A DNA stretch of 64,000 nucleotides, taken from NCBI GenBank assembly GCA_036365455.1, contig JAWQUS010000010.1, positions 19,268,501 to 19,332,500 on the forward strand, in the 5' to 3' direction. The notes beneath the pieces were generated by a model that was not told where the DNA came from, searched no databases, and worked only from the letters and a program-made list of their open reading frames with translations. Shown here one piece after another: positions 55,459-64,000 of this stretch (the stretch's first letter is position 1; every line of letters begins with the position of its first letter). This DNA comes from Macrosoma leucophasiata (lineage: Eukaryota; Arthropoda; Insecta; Lepidoptera; Hedylidae). The position numbers and the translations under genes were made by a program.

Positions 55459-55560
55459 AAACGTAACCGGCGAATCGTGGGTGTTTGCATGTATGCTTGA
55501 ATTTATGCATTTACCTCTGCCTACACCTTCGGGGATTACAGGCGTGAAGTTACGTTTTAA
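55459..55560 (+). mobile_element. rep-B SINE, 3' third only
   Basis: AAAACGTAACCGGCGAATCG to GAAGTTACGTTTTA. 5'-truncated; the fragment happens to begin and end with an inverted AAAACGTAAC / GTTACGTTTT pair. Confidence 0.75.
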
Positions 55561-55587
55561 TACAATGAAATGCTTACTTTAGTGATT

Positions 55588-55698
55588 TTGGCTTGGCACC
55601 GACTTCAAACCTATTAGTAAATAGCACATATAAATAATAGGTAGTATATAATTACAATTAAATCTTTATTATTTTTTACTTTTCAGTTTTGAAGTCGG
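55588..55698. repeat. relative of the inverted-repeat element inside the 894-bp transposon
   Basis: TTGGCTTGGCACCGACTTCA at 55588 is the reverse complement of the sequence at 42419-42440, and TTTTGAAGTCGGTTTTT at 55684-55700 is an inverted partner. Weakly preserved. Confidence 0.45.
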
Positions 55699-56059
55699 TT
55701 TTTCTTAACGTAGTTATATTTATTAAATACTTTTAGTTTATTGCTGCATTGCCAATTAAATTAATGTTCACATCTGCTAAATTTGTAAAATCTGACTCTT
55801 TTAACTTCGTGACAATTAGATACGAGTACCTTATATGAATTGTTTAGGTGTGTCGATACAAAATTATTACACGACTATACGAAATCAATGAAAACAAAAA
55901 TCCACGAAGGAGTAAATAACCTGTGTTGTGTCGTCGATGAGTAAATGTGTCATTGTCACTTGTTGTCATCTTGTTGTCATGCGCATTAGGACTACGTCAG
56001 TGGATTCAACGCACTGTATGACAACTCACAACGAGGTGAAAGTAAGTATAAAAATGTTT

Positions 56060-56640
56060 ATAAAATAAAAACTGATGGGCCTATCTGAATCAAATTTATA
56101 TGGGACCAATTCGAAACTATTCCGCATCAAACATCATCAGAATCAGGTAAATCGGTCAACAAATCTCGCCGAAAATCGCGTACATATGTAAAAAAAATAT
56201 ATACTGGGTGACTTTTTCTACCGTCTTGAAAAAAATAGGGCGTGATAAGCAAATGAAATAAAAGCCTATGGCATAGTTATTTATATTATTTTTTTATATT
56301 TTCTAACTTCATCTGAAATTAAAATTTGATTAAACATTTCTATTCATTATTCTATTACCTACAAAACTTGCAAAAACAGGATCGTGTCAAGTTGCCGGCG
56401 TTTGTTTGTTGAAATTCAGTGTTCTAAAATTAAAAATAGAATAATGAATAGAAATGTTTAATGAAATTTTAATTTCAGATGAAGTTAGAAAATATAAAAA
56501 AATAATATAAATAACTATGCCATAGGCTTTTATTTCATTTGCTTATCACGCCCTATTTTTTTCAAGACGGTAAAAAAAGTCACCCAGTGTATACCGGCCG
56601 AATTGAGAACCTTCTCGTTTTTTGAACTCGGTTAAAAACA
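56060..56640 (-). mobile_element. moth repeat (AAGGAGGAGGT type) interrupted by a fold-back element
   Basis: On the minus strand it starts at 56640 with GAGTTCAAAAAACGAGAAGG and TTCTCAATTCGGCCGGTA, is interrupted at 56587, and resumes past 56204 with TTTTACATATGTACGCGATT and GATTTACCTGATTCTGATG. The two parts together match the order I recall for a common moth repeat. Confidence 0.6.
56204..56587. mobile_element. long fold-back MITE, 153-bp arms
   Basis: Left arm 56204-56356 (CTGGGTGACTTTTTCTACCG...) and right arm 56434-56587 are reverse complements with about two substitutions; the spacer is about 77 bp. The ends (CTGGGTGAC/GTCACCCAG) are bordered by ATATATA and TGTATA, compatible with a TA or TATA target duplication. 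No coding frame. Near-identity of the arms indicates youth or arm homogenisation. Confidence 0.85.
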
Positions 56641-57483
56641 AGTAAATGTGTCGTATTGCTGGGCCAAAATGGTGTCCAATTCAACATAGATGTGAATGAA
56701 CGCTTGACGGAATCCGTATGAGAGATTCTCGAATGTCAAAAAATCTTTGTTTAAAGAATAAAATAATCTTTATACATCTCAATACATAATCGTACCTACG
56801 TAAATGCGAACTCTACCTTCCATGATTTCCATGGCACTGATAAATTTTAATAGCACATTGATCATAATACACCCAGCGAATATTAACGGGACCAAATAAC
56901 TAGACCAGTAAACAAATAGAAAACAGTTGTATTTTAATACTTTAATGATAAAAGGCAGTCGAGTGAAACGGGTTCTAGTTTTTGGATTCATAGTGTTCTG
57001 TGCAGTTGATTTCGTTCTAAATGCAATCTTGACAGATTAATTGGTTCTTTTGAGCTAGATTCTCGAAGTTTTATTTGATTCTCTTTCTTTTGCAAATAAT
57101 CTGTTTCATGAAGGAAAATGGCGTGATGAATTCATGAAAGAAAAATATGTTCAAGACTTTTCAATATAGGTACTACCTACCTATACAATGGCTTGATAAT
57201 TGGTAATGCAATATTTTAGTAAACCCTTTGATTACTAGAAAACTTTAGATGATTTAAAGTTTACAATTTGCGTTTTTAGCGAACAGAAAACTTGGTCGAA
57301 GAAAACGTTAAACTGTTTTTTCACAGAATATCTATTTCGTGTTTTTCTACATAAACTTAACTAATCAATTAGGTACTTTGCCAGTTATTCGTTCAATCAT
57401 TGTTGGGCAATTTGAGAAAATAACGTAAAATAAAACAATAATTTATTAATCATTCGCCTAAATGTTTATGAATAAAACTCTTT
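56641..57483. other. no gene supported
   Basis: The minus frame 56779-56991 is hydrophobic but AT-driven, with no domain. Confidence 0.4.
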
Positions 57484-58430
57484 ATAATAATAATAAATAC
57501 TCTTTATTGTACACATAAGAACAACAATTTGCAAAAACAATTTTACATATATGCACCATAGGCGGCCTTATCGCTTAAAGCGATCTCTTCCAGGCGACCT
57601 AACTAGAAAGAGAGATATCAAACAATAACAAGGGGTGTACAGACTTAAGAAATAATAACTATTACAATTCAATATAAATTAATAATATAGCACATACATA
57701 TATATTTATATATATATATATATATATATATACATAATACATAAACATATATATACAAGATATATATTATATAATGCATACCTACATAGATAAATAAATA
57801 AATAATAATATGTATCTACCAGACAATACATAATTTAATACTTACTTTAAATATTATTAAAAGGTATTGTATTCTTACCATCGGCTGACTTATTATATTT
57901 CCAAGCTTAAATAATAATTATTTAGACGATTCTTAAACGACGCGAATGTCTGAGCTTGTCGTATAGTCAGTGGCAAAGCGTTCCACAACTTGACTGCAAC
58001 GACAGTAAAAGATTTTGCACAGAAGCAAGAGGAGTGAGGAGGCATCATAAGACGAAGGTTGTTAGAGGATCGAAGAAAGAGGGAGTTTGATTGAGAAAGG
58101 TATTGGAATCGTTCTTTAAGATATAGAGGATAATGCGGGTAAAATAGCAGGCAGTACAGTAATGAGAGGATGTGTGTATTCCTGCGAAGGTGGATTGGAA
58201 GCCACTTGAGCTGTTTACGCAATTCAGAGATATGGTCATATTTACGTAAACCGAATATGAACCGGATGCAAAGATATTGAAGTCGCTCAAGTCTACTTAA
58301 CTGCTCCTGTGTTAAGTCAATATAAGATATGTCAGCGTCATCTAAAATAGGAAAAAGAATGGATTTGGCAAGCATAACTTTAGTGGCAGTGGGCAAGAAG
58401 TTCCTGATCATACGGAGTGAATCTTTATGT
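57484..58430 (-). mobile_element. LINE 3' end with C-terminal RT-protein fragment
   Basis: On the minus strand: C-terminal coding part (58430-57893), a 3' UTR with a long (TA)n tract (57700-57735), the conserved AAGCGATAAGGCCGCCTATG near 57570, GTACAATAAAGAGTATTTAT near 57505 (polyadenylation-like AATAAA), and a closing (ATT)n tail. Severe 5' truncation. This 3' UTR arrangement is familiar from moth LINEs. Confidence 0.8.
57893..58430 (-). pseudogene. C-terminal fragment of a non-LTR reverse transcriptase
   Basis: The region C-terminal to the polymerase domain of a LINE ORF2: KVMLAKSILFPILDDADISY, RLERLQYLCIRFIFGLRKYD, LKWLPIHLRRNTHILSLLY, then VAVKLWNALPLTIRQAQTFA and SFKNRLNNYYLS before TAA at 57893. 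This is the LxxLP...IR...SFK..L..Y ending of CR1/jockey-like proteins. The frame is intact from about 58430, but the catalytic domain is absent, so the product cannot be an enzyme. The plus-strand frame at 58329-58538 is its shadow. Clade differs from the element at 20.7 kb. Confidence 0.8.
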
Positions 58431-58639
58431 TCCGGTAATTTATTAAACCCTTCAGAAAATGTGAAAAAGAGCCCATTTTCTGTACAAAAAGCTTGGACGA
58501 TTGTAGATTATAGGCTCTGTTTCGTTCTAATAAAGTAATTGAGGTTTAAAATGAAGAGAAAGGGACGTCAACTTCAGCAATGAAAATCTTAATTTCTTTT
58601 GACGTATGTTTCTGTTCTGTTCGTATTAGGTATTTATGA
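58431..58639. other. no feature recognised
   Basis: Flanking DNA of the LINE fragment; nothing supported. Confidence 0.4.
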
Positions 58640-58948
58640 AAGGAGACGCTCCAAAATGGAACTTGGGCCTGCACCTAGTACACCTTGTACACTATATTGA
58701 GAGAAGAAGCATAAAATACTAAATCGTTTTCAGCTATTAAAATTGTTTAATAAACCTTCGATTAAAATTGTCGTAAGTATATTTAGAAAACAAGAATGTC
58801 ATAGTAGCAATATGGTGACATGTTGTTGTCATACAAAAATTACATAAAATGAATATCACTCACAAATTATTTTTTCACTATTTTTCCATGATTCTACATA
58901 TTTTTCTCTATCTTTTGATATAGTGTACAAGGTGCGGGCCCAACGTGG
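58640..58948. mobile_element. TIR MITE (rep-H), copy 2
   Basis: ACTTGGGCCTGCACC...TACACCTTGTACACTAT on the left and ATAGTGTACAAGGTGCGGGC...CCAACGT on the right. The centre AATATGGTGACATGTTG is the reverse complement of that at 32195-32390, so it sits in the opposite orientation. An edge AAAGGAGACGCTCCAAAATG is also shared. Confidence 0.65.
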
Positions 58949-59028
58949 AATTTGTTCTTTGTAAAAAACAAAACAATTTTTTGTAATTCGACCAGTTTTA
59001 GACAGTGGGGGCACCATGTCACATGTTT

Positions 59029-59261
59029 TTTTATGTAATGAAAGTGGCAAACAAGAACGCAGTTCACACAGTTGTTAAGTGATGACTGCAGCCTATAGAC
59101 CCCCAGACAAAGACCAGAGATCAAAATTCAGATGCATTACCACTGAGGCCTAAGATGTTATGCTTCTGTGTCGGAAATTACAGGGCCGTACATTACCACC
59201 TGTCCAGAATACGATAGTGTTGAACACTACCATTTAGCGGCAAGTAAATCTACCACCAGTA
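59029..59261 (-). mobile_element. rep-A copy with a shortened head
   Basis: T run at 59029, then all blocks to TTTAGCGGCAAGTAAATC, which is joined directly to TACCACCAGTAAAAC, so about 55 bp of the head are deleted. The frames at 58856-59124 run through it. Confidence 0.8.
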
Positions 59262-60982
59262 AAACCTCTACCACATGTACAGCGACAACAACACGAATTG
59301 CAGTTTTGATAAAAGTTTATTGTTCGTAAAAATCTGGAGTGGGCACCACAGTATTCTGAAGTGGACACGGCCCACCCGACCGTCCCTTCCTACGCTAACT
59401 GAACTGCGTGCTTAGTTTGTGTTTGCATGTTTTAGTGACCTGCATGCTTGGTTGCCACCATCGACAGTATCTAAATCATCCATTGTAATTAATGAAACGA
59501 AAAGCTGTATAGCGAAAACTTGCTCCACTCAGGAACCATTTCCTGTAGTCGCATCGAATTCCGATTCGTCATTTCGATTCAGCTCATATGTCGCAACCTC
59601 TCTATCTGTTGTAAAGTGGATGTCGGGAACATTGAAGAAAGTTTCGTTTATTTTAGATGTTACAGTACTAACTACCTAGATCATTATATTTCAGATATTT
59701 TAATAACTATGTTCACCTAATACTTCTTTCGTTTACTTACTAAGCAAAGAACGGAAAAGATGGAGCAACAAAATTATTTTCATGTATTTTATTTTCATCT
59801 GGTTACAACGTAAAATATTGCGGTCAAATATTGCGTCACATTATTTGGATGGACAGATACCTATCGACACAGCTTTATCCGAATATTATCACCGAAAAAT
59901 CATGTTATCCTCAAAAGACAATCAAGTGTTAATCACGCTATAATTTTGATCTTCCATAACAAAAAAACAATAGTTGCGTAACGAAATTAGAACAAAGGGA
60001 AAATATTCACAAAAGATCTTTTGTTTTGTCCATGAACAACAAATAAGACGCCTATTTTGTTTCGCGTTAGCACCACGCGCGTCATTGCGTGATCAGAATG
60101 GAAGGCGCTACAATCACTTAACGTCGGCGCCGTGTCTTCAACATAATGAGTTGTGCGGTCTCCACTTTCCTTTTGAGATTTAAAAATAGAATAATAATTT
60201 TAAGAACTTAACGTTTCTACGTTGAAAGTTTTTAGATTGAACCTTTCTTTTGGTTTGAGTTTTCTTCTTCTCGTCGCTATGCCTACTATTCCAACCAGAT
60301 TGTACATTAAGTGAGGCTTTGTGCCTAATTATTGGGTAAATCTACTCAAAAATACAGCCTCTTCTACAGGGAACTCTCTGCTCATCTGAAATCATCGAAT
60401 ATAGCTTTAATTATCACCACATAGGGTGTCCAAGTGGTACTATCAGTTCCGTGATAGTACGTATCTAAGTGTAGTTTGCCTGTTTGCTAAAGATACGCAT
60501 TGCGGAAAAGGTATGAGCCTCCATAAAGAGAACCGTCAAGTAACAACAGCAATATTTTAATTTGAAAATATCGCTCACGATTGAAAAAGCCGTTCCTATT
60601 TGTGTTTAACGATTTTGGATTTTAATCTACCAAAAAAATACTTTTCAAACTAGATTGGGATTTTTCTCCACACAGAAAGAAATCAGCAGAGTTTAAATTA
60701 AATAATTAAATATTTTTTTATAGAAACTTTTTCATACGTTTTCAGACAAATCTGGCTACAATATTCACATCCATTTGTTCAAATCTGATCGCGTGATATG
60801 TGACGTAACGTGATTGAATCAACAGGTGATATTATAATAGGCTTAACAAGTTTTTATTCATTGCAAGCAATCCACTCAATCAGTACTTTCGTTTCAATAT
60901 TATTTTATTAAATTTATAATTATTAAAAAAACAATTATTTGATAAAATGTTTTTTATTTTATGTCATGGTAATGGTATGGTT
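59262..60982. other. long stretch without a gene
   Basis: TGACCTGCATGCTTGGTTGCC at 59441-59460 is a stray rep-A 3' piece. The two overlapping frames at 59419-59720 and that at 59974-60183 show no domain. CAGGGAACTCTCTG near 60369 belongs to the short repeat noted near 19505 and 34940. Confidence 0.35.
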
Positions 60983-61283
60983 TACTGGTGGTAGAGCTCC
61001 AGTGACGGAGCTCGCGGGCGTAGGCACCACCGCATTACCTGATTTACTTGCCGCTAAATGGTAGTGTTCAGCACTATCGTGTTCCGGTCAGGTGGTAATG
61101 TACGACCCTGTAATTTCCGGCACAGAGGCATAACACCTTAGGCCTCAGGAGTGGTAACGCATTTGCATTTTGACCTTGGTCTTTGTGTGGGTGTCTATAG
61201 GCTGCAGTCATCACTTAACATCAATGTGAACTGCATGCTTGTTTGCCACTTCAATTACATAAAAAAAAAAAATAAAAAAAAAA
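60983..61283 (+). mobile_element. rep-A, full-length young copy, closest to consensus
   Basis: ACTGGTGGTAGAGCTCCAGT to TTGCCACTTCAATTACAT with a long A-rich tail (about 25 bp). Possibly the youngest copy. The 3' frame at 61151-61333 is inside. Confidence 0.95.
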
Positions 61284-61286
61284 TGA

Positions 61287-61531
61287 AGTTTTTTTTATGG
61301 CCAGATTATACAGTTTACAATGATGGTAAGTAAGTAGCCTGTAAAAATCTACATGAAACCAGAGATTTCAATGTAGATGCGTTGCCATTCCTCAGGCATA
61401 ACACTGTGCCGGAAATTACAGGGCTGTACACCTGCCCGGACCACGATAGTTCTGCATTTATCAGCATGTAGTTTAGGTAAAGCGGGCTACGCCCGCCAGC
61501 CCCGGCAATAGAGCTCTACCAGTAAAAATTA
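61287..61531 (-). mobile_element. rep-A, diverged copy abutting the previous one tail to tail
   Basis: T run at 61287, AACCAGAGATTTCAATGTAG, GTGCCGGAAATTACAGGGC and AGCCCCGGCAATAGAGCTC in order, with deletions. The A-tail of the plus copy and the T run of this copy are only a few bases apart. Confidence 0.75.
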
Positions 61532-61621
61532 GTAAAGAGAAGTAGTTTAGTATTAGAATTTTATAAACTGAATATTTGTTTTGATAGCTATTTTTTAATT
61601 AAAAAAAGGTATTTAAATAAA

Positions 61622-61668
61622 TAGACGACTGCCTACCCCGTCAGGGACCTGGCGTGAAGATACATACA
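61622..61668 (+). mobile_element. rep-B SINE 3' end fragment
   Basis: GACTGCCTACCCCGTCAGGG and ACCTGGCGTGAAGATAC match the last 40 bp of rep-B. Confidence 0.55.
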
Positions 61669-62349
61669 TAGAATACTGCATCCGTTACATATCTTTACGA
61701 ATTTCTATAATTTATGTTTGAAACAAATGCAGTTTACGGTGGAATTACGCGTTATTTAATTAAACAAATGCAGTAAATTAGCTTATGTTTTAGCAAACAC
61801 TTGTGTAATAACGACTTTTCGAAATGCATTTTCTATTTTTTTTTTCCTTTCTAGCATGAAATTAGATGACACATTATTATCATAAATCTAACATAACATA
61901 ATTTTCACAGCCCGTCTAATGTTGTGTTAACATGAACATCCTTCTCAGAAACAGAACCTTTGTATTTTCATTATACTGTCAAGATTAGATTTAGGGCATG
62001 AAGTACATCTGTTGTAGGTCTATTATTATTATTATGTGGGTTTTGTGTTCTTTGAAGTAACCGTCAGCTTGGAAGATCGTGAAAAGTTATCTGAGAAACT
62101 ACCTTGATAAACACATTGCTCTGAAACTATATAGTATACAGTATTATCGTTGCGAAAAGTAATAAAAAGCCTTGAACAAAGAGTGTGTACTTTCTTGAAC
62201 TTTTTACCCCATTTGGAAAACGAGAAAGTTATCGGTTTGAATGAAACTTTTTTATGTTTGTTTTTTGATTTCTTCAAAATTACCGATTGGTATCGTGTTA
62301 GTGTCGATGGAAAAAGTTGTGTCTGAATGCCCCTATAGAAAATGTGATT
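61669..62349. other. no gene supported
   Basis: The minus frame 62032-62397 begins in the following rep-A copy and has no domain beyond AT-rich coding; not a gene. Confidence 0.4.
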
Positions 62350-62636
62350 TTTGGTAGAGTCCAGTGACGGAGCTCGTGGGCGTAGGCACCACCGCATTTC
62401 CTAATATACTTGCCGTTAAATGGTAGTGTTCAGCGCTATCGTGTTCCGGTCAGGTGGTTATGTACGGCCCTGTAATTTCCGGCAAAGAGACATAACACCT
62501 TAGGCCTCAGGAGTGGCAACGCATCTGCATTTTGACCTCTGATCATTGTATGGGTGGGTGTCTATAGGCTGCAGTCATCACTTTCCATCAATGTTTCTGC
62601 ATGATTGTTTGCCACTTTTATTACATTAAAAAAAAT
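62350..62636 (+). mobile_element. rep-A, full-length copy (A1)
   Basis: TTGGTAGAGTCCAGTGACGG to TTTGCCACTTTTATTACATT and an A run. A GGGT duplication (TGTATGGGTGGGTGTCTATAG) is private to this copy. Confidence 0.9.
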
Positions 62637-63009
62637 GTAATATTCCGAAAATTCCGGGGGTTTTCAAGGTTGACTTCAGAAGTGGCAACTAGCAATACAT
62701 ACCTACACTTGTTTACGTGATAAATATTCATAAAATACGATTCTACTGTTTTTGTATTCAAATGACTAGCTTAAACTTTTGGAAAATTTGTGAAATAACA
62801 TGTCAGAAGGCTTGCTGACGGTAAGCTTAGCTTATCTTCTGTGCAAACTAATAGGGTAAACGATCTATACTAATAGGGTAAGGGATCCAATGTTGGACGG
62901 CGCGATTCGATCTAAACTGATCATTTGATACGAGCCCGACACAGTTGTCTGTAAATTTTCATTGAAGATTAGACAAATGCTATTAAGACTATATTGGCTT
63001 AATTTTTTT
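62637..63009. other. no feature recognised
   Basis: No supportable feature; CTAATAGGGTAA occurs twice near 62848-62882. Confidence 0.4.
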
Positions 63010-63310
63010 GGCGTTGGTACGTGACGATCCCATCACCCACTAGAGGAGGAGAACTCTTTCGCTGGTGCTGTCAGGCAAACCATTCCTATAGGGCGGTAGT
63101 AAATACAATAACGCGGGATGGGCAGCAGTTTCCTGCGATAAAACTACTGCCACTGCGATCGCCAATCCGCATCCCAAGCGTGGTGATTATAGAATATCCT
63201 TCCCTACTGTCGCGCAACGCTGATGTTAGCATCCTTGAGGATGGCTTTGTCCAGCTGTGGACGTCTATTATCTGAAGTGATGTTGATGATAATGATGATG
63301 ACGGCCTAAT
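63010..63310 (-). mobile_element. possible decayed LINE fragment (ATAGACGTCCACAGCTGGAC type)
   Basis: On the minus strand 63295-63200 reads CATCATTATCATCAACATCA, TTCAGATAATAGACGTCCAC, AGCTGGACAAAGCCATCCTC. From memory this is the antisense 3' region of an abundant moth LINE (normally ...GACGTCCACTGCTGGACATAGGCC). The remaining part to 63010 is GC-richer than its surroundings but not recognisable. The two opposed frames at 63021-63319 are therefore not called as genes. Confidence 0.4.
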
Positions 63311-64000
63311 TTTACTCATTGAAGTATGAATTAAATTGATGAAATTCAGCTTTTAAGATCTAGATTAGATTAAATTTTTCTGAAGTTGCACTATTTTTGA
63401 AAACGTGTTTCTTTATTTACGATAAAATCGTCCTAATTCGTTAAGCCATCTTGGAATAATCGACCGAAAGAAACAAAATAATACTCCGACTTATTGAAAA
63501 CTTCCACCATTTTGAGTTCGTTCGTTTGTTGAACTTAAGCGATAAATATATTTTATACACTTGATTTTCTTGTAATTGTTTGAGCTATTATAATCCCTAC
63601 ATAAAAAAATTTACTCATTTACACAACAACTTCAAAGTTTCTCGTTATAAACCAGTTGAATCCTATTTGAATAGTGCACTGATAAAATCCAATTTAAATT
63701 CGACCAGGTTTTTGTTTAAATAGTAAATGGGATGTTGTTGGCGATGATAAAACTTTTTTGTCTGAAAAGTTTTCGAACGCGGAACGTCCAAACTGTAGGA
63801 CACTTAACAATGAACAAACCGTAATTTGGGAGGTTCCAACAATGTAGTTGATATTAAATATTGTCTTTATCCATCCGTTGGGTAGAAAACATAAAAGGAA
63901 AGAGAAAATGATGTCGTGAGCTGCTTATGTTAGGGAAATGCGGCGGATTTGAATAAAATACTTATGTTGAAAGTATGTTGTTTGTCAAGAGTATTATTTT
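63311..64000. other. no feature recognised
   Basis: AT-rich sequence to the end of the window. Confidence 0.45.

Noticed and set aside
57893..58411. 172-codon frame as a host gene
   Set aside because: The residues match the C-terminal tail of CR1/jockey-like LINE proteins and a LINE 3' UTR follows.
62032..62397. 121-codon minus-strand frame
   Set aside because: Begins inside the rep-A head and continues into AT-rich DNA without domain.
63021..63319. Two opposed frames of 77-84 codons as genes
   Set aside because: They overlap on opposite strands in DNA that resembles an antisense LINE remnant.
1..64000. A new multi-gene system, viral integration or toxin locus
   Set aside because: No cluster of intact frames with recognisable domains exists on either strand; the only protein signatures are LINE remnants and one zinc-finger candidate. 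No viral gene was recognised.

Overview
The window is AT-rich eukaryotic DNA that looks lepidopteran (moth or butterfly). The call rests on repeat content, not on a host gene: tRNA-derived SINEs, 3' ends of RTE-like retroposons ending in TATATAGAT-type tails, a long element starting with the AAGTGCGAGTCGGACTC-type motif found throughout moth genomes, a jockey/CR1-group reverse transcriptase pseudogene, and a PHD-finger plus coiled-coil LINE ORF1 of the kind common in Lepidoptera. I find no complete host protein-coding gene, no rRNA, no functional tRNA and no CRISPR. The window is best read as a large intron or an intergenic stretch. Most long open frames are chance frames in AT-rich DNA or frames inside repeats.

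The dominant component is one SINE-like family (called rep-A here), about 285-300 bp when complete, with a constant 5' start (ACTGGTGGTAGAGCTCC) and an A-rich 3' tail. About 30 full, truncated, nested or decayed copies lie on both strands, roughly one per 2 kb. They fall into a young class (A1) and an older class (A2) with diagnostic differences. One copy sits inside the 3' UTR of the reverse transcriptase pseudogene.

Layout: 0-9 kb, rep-A copies, RTE-like ends and a 0.68 kb moth element at 7.27-7.95 kb. 10-17 kb, fold-back MITEs, a hAT-type MITE with an 8-bp target duplication (11.68-12.01 kb) and tRNA-derived SINEs. 17.7-17.94 kb, the densest CpG patch, a weak promoter or first-exon candidate. 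20.7-22.98 kb, a LINE ORF2 pseudogene carrying a rep-A insertion. 25-31 kb, clustered rep-A copies, a second rep-B SINE, and three tandem RTE-like 3' ends next to a 150-bp MITE. 32.4-32.75 kb, the only non-transposon coding candidate, an open frame with one C2H2 zinc finger beside a MITE. 33-41 kb, the densest rep-A cluster and the second hAT-type MITE copy. 42.0-42.9 kb, an 894-bp TIR element with an 8-bp target duplication and repeated subterminal motifs, itself invaded by other palindromic DNA. 44-53 kb, hairpins, tRNA-like SINEs and a compound SINE insertion at 49.7-50.1 kb. 53.6-54.3 kb, a broken LINE ORF1. 56.2-56.6 kb, a near-perfect 153-bp-arm fold-back inserted into an older repeat. 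57.5-58.4 kb, the 3' end of a second LINE. 59-63 kb, more rep-A copies and weak LINE remnants.

Nothing here forms a gene system acting together. The interest lies in the transposable elements: several classifiable by target duplications visible in the sequence, one TIR element I could not classify, and several long hairpins that could produce double-stranded RNA if transcribed. Family assignments come from memory of lepidopteran repeats and motif recognition; no database search was possible.
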